IMG/VR virus record: IMGVR_UViG_3300020450_000029
Location: 1-55,989 of that record
DNA length: 55,989 nucleotides
Direction: 5' to 3' (one strand)
Source of the DNA: a virus
This document shows positions 47,968-54,793 of this stretch, piece after piece. The position numbers were made by a program, and so were the translations under genes. Each line of letters starts with the position of its first letter. The stretch's first letter is position 1. Under the pieces are notes generated by a model that did no database searches, had not been told where the DNA came from, and saw only the letters and a list, made by a program, of their open reading frames with translations.

Positions 47968-48540
47968 ATGGGAACACTCAGTGAAACACTTACACAACCA
48001 GTCACTCCTAGAGATGCAAACGGCATAGCTAGAAGCACACCTAAAGCAGATAGACCTGCGGCGAAAGCGGCATGGGCTACTTGGGTATCAAATTGGAAAA
48101 GCTATACATATGCATCAGGCAGTAATCCAGGTAAATTTGATCATACAGGATTCACATACTCAGATGAAGGCGGAGGTGGTGGATTCAGTGGTACAACCTA
48201 TACAGTCACAGTTGCTACTGGTACAAACGGATACGGTACTGGTAACAAGTATTATATTGCTGGATTGTCAGGTGCTAGTCCAACACTTACACTAAACGAA
48301 GGTTCAAGTTACAGATTTGACCAAAGTGACGGTTCAAACAGTAACCACCCATTTAGGTTTAGCACTACTGCAAACGGTACACATGGTGGTGGCAGTGAAT
48401 ATACAACGGGTGTTACTTACAATGGCACACCAGGAAATGCGGGTGCTTATACACAGATCACAGTTGCTAGTGGTGCGCCTACTTTATATTACTATTGTGC
48501 TTTCCACAGTGGTATGGGCGGACAAGCTAATACACCATAA
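47968..48540 (+). CDS. Virion protein with cupredoxin-like C-terminal domain, 190 aa
   Basis: A helical N-terminal 50 residues, a Gly-rich hinge (GGGGGFSG), then a beta domain ending NHPFRFST and YYYCAFHSGMGG. The His, Cys, His, Met order is that of a type 1 copper site. Similar ends occur in cyanophage structural proteins. Whether copper is bound is unknown. Confidence 0.65.
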   Translation: MGTLSETLTQPVTPRDANGIARSTPKADRPAAKAAWATWVSNWKSYTYASGSNPGKFDHTGFTYSDEGGGGGFSGTTYTVTVATGTNGYGTGNKYYIAGLSGASPTLTLNEGSSYRFDQSDGSNSNHPFRFSTTANGTHGGGSEYTTGVTYNGTPGNAGAYTQITVASGAPTLYYYCAFHSGMGGQANTP

Positions 48541-48910
48541 TTACATATAAAAGATAACAACTAAAATGTGCTATTTGATCTATGGCTTGTATTTTCCAAA
48601 ACTTATTTTGATTATGATTTATTTTATATTTTAAAGTGTATATGCGTTTTGAATAGTCTATAATACTGTGCAACACAAAATCTAAAATAGCAATTAAAAC
48701 TGCCCAATACAAACCTGCAAAGATTAATGTAATACCAGCAGTGAGAACAGCATGATCCAAACTATGCAACCATAACTTGGGCTTGAATAATTGTTCTTTT
48801 TCACCATATTGAGGTTTATTATTAAATCTACTTTGTAGCCATAGATCTGCTATTGCATGTTTTACAAGTAACAAATAAAAATAAAAGATCAACGTTTTCC
48901 ACCTCTCCAA
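48527..48910 (-). CDS. DUF3307-like membrane protein, 127 aa
   Basis: Reverse-strand gene with three or four hydrophobic helices and the LLVKHAIADLWLQ block near the N terminus, then HSLDHAVLT, as in DUF3307 proteins. Function unknown. It overlaps the gene upstream by 22 bases. Confidence 0.65.
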   Translation of the reverse strand: MERWKTLIFYFYLLLVKHAIADLWLQSRFNNKPQYGEKEQLFKPKLWLHSLDHAVLTAGITLIFAGLYWAVLIAILDFVLHSIIDYSKRIYTLKYKINHNQNKFWKIQAIDQIAHFSCYLLYVIMVY

Positions 48911-49128
48911 ACTGTATGAGCTGGTACCCTTATAAAAGGTTTATTAGTTTCATTTTTATTTGGATTGGCGATTGTTAGCATTACATTTTTGCCTGCATTG
49001 AATGCAATTAATTGATTTATTATTCTTTGACTTTCATAACCTTCTTCAAAGTGTCTAAGTCTACTACGCATAGGACTACCAACTATTCCTTTACTGGTGT
49101 ATTGCGTTCTTGATTTTTTCTTTCCCAT
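48889..49128 (-). CDS. Basic hypothetical protein, 79 aa
   Basis: Lys/Arg-rich N terminus (MGKKKSRTQYTSKGIVGSP) and a beta-type end. Abuts the gene upstream on the reverse strand with no gap. Function unknown. Confidence 0.6.
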   Translation of the reverse strand: MGKKKSRTQYTSKGIVGSPMRSRLRHFEEGYESQRIINQLIAFNAGKNVMLTIANPNKNETNKPFIRVPAHTVWRGGKR

Positions 49129-49320
49129 TTAATTCCCCATCATGTTAATAAGTGGAGGTCCGTATGTTCCACCTGCCCAAGCAAGTGCTACTATAGTGAT
49201 TACACCATATACTAACCATTTCATTTTGAAGTCATCTACTTCCATTTTTAGTGCTACTAGTTCATTTCCCAAAATACGAACTGCAACCTCTAATTTACCT
49301 TTATCATCTGGTTGTGCCAT
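49129..49320 (-). CDS. Small protein with C-terminal TM, 63 aa
   Basis: Coiled coil (VRILGNELVALKMEVDDF) followed by one membrane helix (VYGVITIVALAWAGG). GGAG ribosome site upstream. First gene of the reverse trio; the layout is like lysis-accessory proteins. Confidence 0.65.
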   Translation of the reverse strand: MAQPDDKGKLEVAVRILGNELVALKMEVDDFKMKWLVYGVITIVALAWAGGTYGPPLINMMGN

Positions 49321-49372
49321 GTCTATCTCCTTTGAGTTTGACTATACTTATGTATGTATATATCTATACCAG

Positions 49373-49378
49373 TATTTA
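49373..49378 (-). promoter_or_regulatory. T4-type late promoter, reverse strand
   Basis: Reads GGTAAATACTGG on the reverse strand, about 53 bases before the ATG at 49320. Confidence 0.45.
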
Positions 49379-49382
49379 CCAT

Positions 49383-49388
49383 TAAATA
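49383..49388 (+). promoter_or_regulatory. T4-type late promoter, forward
   Basis: ATTAAATAAT, back to back with the reverse site at 49373, before the small genes at 49393. Confidence 0.4.
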
Positions 49389-49392
49389 ATAT

Positions 49393-49479
49393 GTGAATTA
49401 CGAAGATCAATTATTATGGCAATCTGAATGGGTTGATGACCCTTGTGACGATTGTACACATTGGATAGGATACATATGA
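49393..49479 (+). CDS. Possible tiny protein, 28 aa
   Basis: GTG start. Acidic, Trp-rich peptide with CDDC (WVDDPCDDCTHW), suggesting metal binding. Overlaps the next gene by 4 bases, which supports it. Confidence 0.4.
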   Translation: MNYEDQLLWQSEWVDDPCDDCTHWIGYI

Positions 49480-49616
49480 AAAAATTTGTTGAATGGCAAA
49501 AGTCAAAAATAAGATGGTGGCAAGAACAATATAATCTTAGTGCATATCAATTGCTTTGGATATCATTTTTCAAAGGTATTATACTAACAGTTTTATTTTA
49601 TACAATTTTTCTCTAA
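49476..49616 (+). CDS. Single-TM protein, 46 aa
   Basis: Basic, Trp-rich start (KKFVEWQKSKIRWWQEQ) and a C-terminal membrane helix (GIILTVLFYTIFL). ATGA overlap with the gene before. Function unknown. Confidence 0.55.
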   Translation: MKKFVEWQKSKIRWWQEQYNLSAYQLLWISFFKGIILTVLFYTIFL

Positions 49617-49622
49617 AAAAGG

Positions 49623-49650
49623 TTGACAAGCACTTATAATAATGTATACT
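49623..49650 (+). promoter_or_regulatory. Sigma70-like promoter
   Basis: AAAAAAGG, TTGACA (49623-49628), 16-base spacer, TATACT (49645-49650). No AAGAYRTCTT element. Confidence 0.75.
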
Positions 49651-49701
49651 GTGTTTATTGCTTAGGAGTAAGTTCTAAGCACAACTTAACTGGAGGCATA
49701 T

Positions 49702-49947
49702 ATGGCTTTTACTACAATTAAAACTAACCAGAAGACTTTCTTGGAAAATTATCTAAGAGGTACTGGCAAAACTCTTACTGCGAAAGACGCTAAAGCAAGA
49801 TTTGGCATTCAGCAACTTCCTGCTAGAATTAGCGAAATGAAATCAGCTGGACTTAATGTAAAGACTGATGTCGCAACTACTGGTGCAACACGATATGGCA
49901 TTACTGCCCGTGATGTAAACGGTTCAAGAGCTAAAATGTTTGCATAA
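49702..49947 (+). CDS. Helix-turn-helix DNA-binding protein, 81 aa
   Basis: GGAGG ribosome site. TAKDAKARFGIQQLPARISEMKSAG reads as a winged helix-turn-helix, followed by a short beta wing (TRYGITARDVNG). A one-gene unit with its own promoter and terminator, so it is probably strongly made. It is a candidate regulator, perhaps of the early promoters, though no operator link is shown. Confidence 0.7.
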   Translation: MAFTTIKTNQKTFLENYLRGTGKTLTAKDAKARFGIQQLPARISEMKSAGLNVKTDVATTGATRYGITARDVNGSRAKMFA

Positions 49948-49964
49948 TAGCAAATATATAAATC

Positions 49965-49995
49965 AAAAATAGGGTCCTAGTGGCCCTATTTTTTT
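49965..49995 (+). terminator. Rho-independent terminator
   Basis: AAAAATAGGG 49965-49974 with CCCTATTTTT 49984-49993 and a run of T. Confidence 0.88.
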
Positions 49996-50007
49996 GGATG
50001 AAAAAGG

Positions 50008-50036
50008 TTGACAATAAGATATCTTGGTGCTATACT
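50008..50036 (+). promoter_or_regulatory. Sigma70-like early promoter with spacer palindrome
   Basis: AAAAAGG, TTGACA (50008-50013), 17-base spacer with AAGATATCTT (perfect palindrome), TATACT (50031-50036). Confidence 0.82.
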
Positions 50037-50061
50037 GTATATAACAATTAAGGAGTGATAT

Positions 50062-51195
50062 ATGCAGAATATAGTTAGTTTAGACCCGTTATACAAAAGA
50101 GATAGCAAAGGCAAAGTCCGTGTTTGGATGATGGAAGTTGGCTTTAACAACGACAACGAAGCGGGTATAAGAACTATATCAGGACTAGTTGATGGTCAGA
50201 AAGTGACCTCAGCATGGAACTTTACAGAAGCTAAAAACGTTGGCAGAAGCAATGCTACTACTGCTAAAACACAAGCAGAGTTTGAAGCACAAGCTGAATG
50301 GACTAAAAACGTTGACAAAGACTATTTTGTGGATGCAAATGACATTGATAGCTATACTGCTTTCAAGCCAATGCTAGCACATGATTTTACAAAGACTCCT
50401 GTAACAAGTGGTATTACACAGCCTAAACTAGATGGTATTAGAATGGTTGTTAATACAAGAGGCTTGTACAGTAGAAGCAATAAAGAGATTGTTGCAGTGC
50501 CTCATATAGCTGAAGCACTAGCAGACTTTGTTAAAGACCACCCAACAGTAACATTAGATGGTGAACTTTACAATCATGAACTTAAAGATAACTTTCAAAA
50601 GATAACAAGTTTAGTAAGAAAAACTGTTAACTTAGGTGCTGATGAATTAGCAGAAAGCAAAGAGCTTGTACAGTATCACATATATGATATGTTTGACAGT
50701 GCTAATCCAAACATGACTTTTATGCAGAGATACAACTGGATACAAAAGAATGTACATCTTGTAAACAAAAAAGCAGTTGGCATTCATTTGGTTGCTTCAG
50801 CAATATGTGAAACAACTGAAGAAATAGATGTTATGTATGGTGAGTATACAACTGCTGGCTATGAAGGTCAAATGGTTAGACAGGACACAGTGTATGAAAA
50901 CAAAAGAAGCAAAGGCTTGTTGAAGAGAAAAGAGTTCATAACTGAAGAATATGAAGTTGTACAAGTACACGAAGGGCAAGGTAATTGGGCAGGATATGCT
51001 AAAAGACTTACTCTTAAGATGGCAGACGGTACTACATTTAGTAGTGGTATTAGAGGCTCGCAAGCTAAGTTAAAGGAACTGTTAGAAAACCCAAATATAG
51101 ACTGGGCAACTTGTAGATATTTTGAATTAAGCAATGATGGTGTTCCTAGGTTTCCTGTAACTATTGATTATGGCACAGGTAAAAGGGACGATTAA
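50062..51195 (+). CDS. ATP-dependent DNA ligase
   Basis: 377 residues. An N-terminal WGR-like domain (VRVWMMEVGF, KNVGRSNATT; 1-95) precedes the ligase core: motif I TQPKLDGIR (Lys122), motif III LDGELY, IIIa YHIYDMFD, IV YEGQMVR, V LLKRKEF, then an OB part. It seals nicks during phage replication. Early promoter with palindrome and GGAG ribosome site. Confidence 0.92.
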   Translation: MQNIVSLDPLYKRDSKGKVRVWMMEVGFNNDNEAGIRTISGLVDGQKVTSAWNFTEAKNVGRSNATTAKTQAEFEAQAEWTKNVDKDYFVDANDIDSYTAFKPMLAHDFTKTPVTSGITQPKLDGIRMVVNTRGLYSRSNKEIVAVPHIAEALADFVKDHPTVTLDGELYNHELKDNFQKITSLVRKTVNLGADELAESKELVQYHIYDMFDSANPNMTFMQRYNWIQKNVHLVNKKAVGIHLVASAICETTEEIDVMYGEYTTAGYEGQMVRQDTVYENKRSKGLLKRKEFITEEYEVVQVHEGQGNWAGYAKRLTLKMADGTTFSSGIRGSQAKLKELLENPNIDWATCRYFELSNDGVPRFPVTIDYGTGKRDD

Positions 51196-51200
51196 TAAGG

Positions 51201-51229
51201 TTGACATTAAATACAATTAGTGTTAACTT
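51201..51229 (+). promoter_or_regulatory. Sigma70-like promoter
   Basis: TAAGG, TTGACA (51201-51206), 17-base spacer, TAACTT (51224-51229); -10 is weak. Confidence 0.5.
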
Positions 51230-51250
51230 ATAGTAAAATTAGGTTTGATT

Positions 51251-51421
51251 ATGACGTACGAAGAAGCTAAAGATACTATTATTTTTTGGGATGATTATTA
51301 TGATAATCAAAAGGAGAGATTTGACTGGAAAGACGTAGAAGTCACTCCTGAACAATTTTTTCAATTATGGCTAAGAAAGGATGAAGAAGCATGCAATTTT
51401 TTGAAAAAGCCTTCCATGTAA
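51251..51421 (+). CDS. Hypothetical acidic protein, 56 aa
   Basis: Acidic and aromatic (FWDDYYDNQKERFDW). Overlaps the next gene by 31 bases. Function unknown. Confidence 0.6.
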   Translation: MTYEEAKDTIIFWDDYYDNQKERFDWKDVEVTPEQFFQLWLRKDEEACNFLKKPSM

Positions 51422-51945
51422 CTGTATTAGTAGCAGTGCTTGGATTTTTGAGCAGTTTAGCTCATGCAGGTAATATTACCACAACAGGTGAATTAATTAG
51501 AATAGAACCTATATATACAAAAGTAACTTCAAGAAAACCGCAACAAGTTTGTGGTACTGTAGAGGTTCCTGTGTACGGCACAGTGCAAAATGGACAAAGT
51601 GGTGCAACAGGTGGAGATGTATTAGCAGGTGCTATCATAGGTGGAATTCTAGGCAAAGCCATTACAGGAAAAGATAATGGTGCAGGATTTGGTGCATTGG
51701 TCGGAGCAATGACTAGTGCTGAAAAGAAGAAAGGCAATAGCAGTCAACAAATTGTAGGCTATAGGTCAGAATATCGTTGCACAACTCAATATCAGAATGT
51801 ACAATCAAACATAGTTAATGAATATCGTTTGACTTATAATGTAAATGGTCATCATCTTGCAGTTGTTGTAAACAGTGCAGTTGGTCAAAATTCTTATATA
51901 GGTCAAAGAAAACAATTTCGAATTCGTTATCAATTACTAAACTAA
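51391..51945 (+). CDS. Glycine-zipper envelope protein (17-kDa-antigen/SlyB-like), 184 aa
   Basis: Signal peptide (HVTVLVAVLGFLSSLAHA) with no lipobox. Residues 74-110 form a glycine zipper (GGDVLAGAIIGGILGKAI, then GFGALVGAM), the 2TM motif of Rick_17kDa/SlyB proteins, followed by a beta-rich domain with Cys. These proteins span the outer membrane or envelope. Role in the phage is unknown; envelope stabilisation or lysis is possible. Confidence 0.75.
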   Translation: MQFFEKAFHVTVLVAVLGFLSSLAHAGNITTTGELIRIEPIYTKVTSRKPQQVCGTVEVPVYGTVQNGQSGATGGDVLAGAIIGGILGKAITGKDNGAGFGALVGAMTSAEKKKGNSSQQIVGYRSEYRCTTQYQNVQSNIVNEYRLTYNVNGHHLAVVVNSAVGQNSYIGQRKQFRIRYQLLN

Positions 51946-51958
51946 AGAGGTAATTATT

Positions 51959-52348
51959 ATGAGTATGCACTTGGTTGGTCCGTATATGACCACAACTAGC
52001 TATAAGAAACGTAAAGCTAAAAACAAAACAAAAAAGATGTTAGAAGCTGAAGCCAAACATGATAAGTGGTTACGTAAAATGAATGCTCATCCAGAGCAGA
52101 TAGCTAAAAACAAGGAAAAAAATGCTAACGTTTCTATTTTATCTAAGCCTGATTATAGCACTAATAGGACAGGTTTGCCTACTAGCGATATTATACCTGG
52201 AGGAAGTACAGGACCCAAAGAACGACAGGTTTACTCGGGCGAGAGACAATTATTGGGAATAGCTACAATGCACAAAAGCAATATGGTTCCTGTGTTTGCA
52301 GACAAAAAAGAAGATGCAGTTGATATTGCAAAAATGAGGAGAGGATAA
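51959..52348 (+). CDS. Conserved phage protein, 129 aa
   Basis: GAGG ribosome site. The start MSMHLVGPYMTTTSYKKRK and the end LLGIATMHKSNMVPVFADKK are blocks I recall from many phage proteins of unknown function. Very basic N-terminal half. Confidence 0.7.
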   Translation: MSMHLVGPYMTTTSYKKRKAKNKTKKMLEAEAKHDKWLRKMNAHPEQIAKNKEKNANVSILSKPDYSTNRTGLPTSDIIPGGSTGPKERQVYSGERQLLGIATMHKSNMVPVFADKKEDAVDIAKMRRG

Positions 52349-52581
52349 TGAGTTTTGAATGGCACAGAATGCACAAACACGAAGAGCAAATTGAAAATGA
52401 TGTATATGATCGTGTACAAACACAGATCCTAGAACACTATGAAATTGAAGATCTTTCAGAACTTACAGAAGCACAGTGGGAAGAAATTCACAAATGGCAA
52501 GAAGAAAATGTAAGTGAGTACTCTCCAATGAACATGGGATTTTCAGATTGTTATAATCAATGGGAAAATGAAAATGAATGA
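52348..52581 (+). CDS. Hypothetical acidic protein, 77 aa
   Basis: ATG overlaps the preceding TAA. Glu- and Trp-rich helical protein (LTEAQWEEIHKWQEENVSEY). Function unknown. Confidence 0.65.
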   Translation: MSFEWHRMHKHEEQIENDVYDRVQTQILEHYEIEDLSELTEAQWEEIHKWQEENVSEYSPMNMGFSDCYNQWENENE

Positions 52582-52699
52582 ACAAGACGCAATGTGGGAG
52601 ACATTTGACACACTAGTACCTAAAGAAAGTTGGATACCAAGTGTTGAAGAAAAATGGTTAATTGATAAAATAGCAAAAGTTTTAAAAGAGTTAGCATGA
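52574..52699 (+). CDS. Hypothetical protein, 41 aa
   Basis: Overlaps the genes on both sides. Acidic helical peptide (WETFDTLVPKESWIPSVEEK). Function unknown. Confidence 0.5.
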   Translation: MNEQDAMWETFDTLVPKESWIPSVEEKWLIDKIAKVLKELA

Positions 52700-53259
52700 C
52701 AATACACGCAATGATAGATTTGGAAACGTTTGATACGTGTCCACAAGCCACAGTCACTACAATTGGTGGTGTAAAGTTTGATCCTTACAGTGACAAAGAA
52801 CCTCACAGTGATTTTTACTTTAAATTAAATATTGATGAACAGGATCGTCTTGGTAGAACTGTAAACCAAGATACATTGAATTGGTGGGCTAAACAAGACC
52901 CCCACATAAGGGAAGAAGCCTTTGGAGAAGAAGATAGAGTCGGGCTGGTACACTTTCTAAACCACTTGACCAAGTGGATGGTAGGTGTTGATGTATTATG
53001 GGGTCATGGATATGGTTTTGATGTTACTATGGTTGAAGACCTGTATCGTCAAATGGCTACACCAATTCCTTGGAACTTTTGGCAAGTAAGAGATGGAAGA
53101 ACACTTATTAGTTTACTTTCTAGAGATCCTAGAAAAGATATGCAAACAGATTTGCACAATGCATTGAAAGATAGCTATTACCAAGCCAAAGCAATTCAGG
53201 TTGCATATTCTCAAATTTATGCTAATATGAATACAAATGATAGGAGGATATATGCCTAA
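52696..53259 (+). CDS. DexA-like DEDD 3'-5' exonuclease, 187 aa
   Basis: Exo I HAMIDLETFDT (Asp8, Glu10), a middle motif VLWGHGYGFDVTMVEDL with Asp, and Exo III HNALKDSYYQA (His and Asp), together the DEDDh set. Length and pattern match T4 DexA-type nucleases. It could degrade host DNA or RNA. Overlaps neighbours by a few bases. Confidence 0.82.
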   Translation: MTIHAMIDLETFDTCPQATVTTIGGVKFDPYSDKEPHSDFYFKLNIDEQDRLGRTVNQDTLNWWAKQDPHIREEAFGEEDRVGLVHFLNHLTKWMVGVDVLWGHGYGFDVTMVEDLYRQMATPIPWNFWQVRDGRTLISLLSRDPRKDMQTDLHNALKDSYYQAKAIQVAYSQIYANMNTNDRRIYA

Positions 53260-53701
53260 ATATTTTAGTACAAAAACATATGGACACAATATAGGTCTTA
53301 GTGCTTGTTTTAGACAACCAAATGCACACAGTCATTGTAAATTTTTACATGGTTATAGTTTACAATTTAAATTTACATTTGGTTGCGAACATTTAGATGA
53401 ACGCAATTGGGTTGTAGACTTTGGTGGACTAAAGCCACTCAAAGCATGGTTAGAAGACAGTTTCGATCATAAAATTGTTTTAGATCAAACTGATCCGCAC
53501 ATGGATACATTTAAAGATTTAGAAGAAAAAGGGCTAGCTGAACTAACTGTTTTAGATGGTGTTGGAGTAGAAAAGTTTGCAGAACACGCCTGCAAGTTTG
53601 CTGACAAGCTAGTAAAAGATATGACTGACAATAGATGTTTTGTTGTTAGTTGCGAATGTGCAGAACATGGAGCAAACAGTGCCATCTATCACAACGCATG
53701 A
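53252..53701 (+). CDS. queD: 6-carboxytetrahydropterin synthase family (QueD-like), 149 aa
   Basis: The ATG at 53252 has GGAGG upstream. HSHCKFLHGYSLQF (26-39) carries the family Cys29 and His33, but the usual second zinc ligand in HGH is Tyr35 here. EHGANSAIYH ends the protein with the conserved Glu-His. QueD makes 6-carboxytetrahydropterin for preQ0; phages use this path to modify their DNA. No other preQ0 gene is visible in the window. Confidence 0.82.
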   Translation: MPKYFSTKTYGHNIGLSACFRQPNAHSHCKFLHGYSLQFKFTFGCEHLDERNWVVDFGGLKPLKAWLEDSFDHKIVLDQTDPHMDTFKDLEEKGLAELTVLDGVGVEKFAEHACKFADKLVKDMTDNRCFVVSCECAEHGANSAIYHNA

Positions 53702-53936
53702 TTTAGAATGGTGTGCAAATTGGACACAAAACGACAGATACTATTGCACAGTTTTTATTAAAAGCAGTAGATACAAAAAACCAAATGGATTTCATAGATT
53801 TTTAGAAGAACTGTTTGGTAGTAAGTATGGTGGATTTCGTTACGACCAATATCGAAATGGATATGAATGTTGGTTTAGAAGTCAAGAAGACATGCTTACT
53901 TTTAAATTAGTGGCATGTAATGGAAACAAAAGATAA
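53667..53936 (+). CDS. Conserved-looking hypothetical protein, 89 aa
   Basis: ATG inside the end of queD. Aromatic, basic protein (RYKKPNGFHRFLEELFGSKYGGFRYDQYRNG). Function unknown. Overlaps the sufT-like gene. Confidence 0.6.
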   Translation: MEQTVPSITTHDLEWCANWTQNDRYYCTVFIKSSRYKKPNGFHRFLEELFGSKYGGFRYDQYRNGYECWFRSQEDMLTFKLVACNGNKR

Positions 53937-54225
53937 AATAATAGAAAATCTTAAGGATGTTTACGATCCTGAAATAAGTATAAATGTATTTGACTTAGGA
54001 CTTATATATGATGTAAACATTGAACATTTACCAAAAGTTACAGTTACACATACTTTAACCAGTGCATTTTGTCCAGCGGCAGATGATATTGTCAAAGATA
54101 TACATGACGCTACAATTGCCGTTGAAGAAGTAGAATCAGTTGATGTAATAACTACATTTGATCCACCTTTTGGACCATGGAATATGAGTGAAGAAGCTAA
54201 AATGATATTAGGAGTATTTGAATGA
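53920..54225 (+). CDS. SufT/MIP18-like Fe-S assembly protein, 101 aa
   Basis: DUF59/MIP18 pattern: LKDVYDPEISINVFDLGLIYDV, then THTLTSAFCPAADDIV with the conserved Cys, then TFDPPFGPWNMSEEAKMILG. These proteins help deliver Fe-S clusters. FdxA and SufB genes follow within 600 bases, making a Fe-S module. Confidence 0.88.
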   Translation: METKDKIIENLKDVYDPEISINVFDLGLIYDVNIEHLPKVTVTHTLTSAFCPAADDIVKDIHDATIAVEEVESVDVITTFDPPFGPWNMSEEAKMILGVFE

Positions 54226-54446
54226 ATGACGTGTTTAAAGATGCCACACCCACTAGCACATTAGTAATAAAACCACAAAATAATATAGTGGACATAAAAA
54301 AACTTGATAATAAAAATTTACAAAAGTTAACAAAAAATGATCTAGTAGAATTAGCAGAAGAAAAATTTGGAATAGAATTAGACAGAAGGTTCACTAAAAA
54401 TAAAATGATTGAAATGATACTAACTGATGACATACATAGTAGGTGA
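54222..54446 (+). CDS. Hypothetical protein, SAP/Rho-N-like C terminus, 74 aa
   Basis: The second half ([20 protein letters not shown] and onward to MIEMIL) looks like a helix-extended-helix SAP/Rho-N domain that binds nucleic acids. ATGA overlap with the gene before. Function unknown. Confidence 0.6.
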   Translation: MNDVFKDATPTSTLVIKPQNNIVDIKKLDNKNLQKLTKNDLVELAEEKFGIELDRRFTKNKMIEMILTDDIHSR

Positions 54447-54780
54447 TGCATGTGTTAAATGCAAATATACCGACTGTGTTGCTGTTTGTCCTGTAGATTG
54501 TTTTTACGAAGGAGAAAATACTCTTGTTATTAAGCCAGACGAATGTATCGACTGTGGTGTGTGTGAGCCAGAATGCCCTGCTGGAGCAATATTTCCTGAT
54601 ACAGAAATGACTCCATATTTAGAGGAATGGTTAGCATTAAACACAGAATTATCAGAGCAATGGCCTAATATTACAGAACAAAAAGATCCTTTGCCGGATG
54701 CAGATAGTTTCAATCCAGAAATGGGATATGAAGGAAAAAAAGGAGATTTTTTAAGTAGAGAACCAGGAGAAGGCGATTGA
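54427..54780 (+). CDS. fdxA: 7Fe ferredoxin FdxA
   Basis: 117 residues. [22 protein letters not shown] and [20 protein letters not shown] give the Cys set for one 3Fe-4S and one 4Fe-4S cluster. The acidic C-terminal tail is of FdxA length. It could supply electrons for Fe-S assembly or other phage enzymes. Overlaps the gene before by 20 bases. Confidence 0.92.
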   Translation: MTYIVGDACVKCKYTDCVAVCPVDCFYEGENTLVIKPDECIDCGVCEPECPAGAIFPDTEMTPYLEEWLALNTELSEQWPNITEQKDPLPDADSFNPEMGYEGKKGDFLSREPGEGD

Positions 54781-54793
54781 TAAGTACTAAGCA

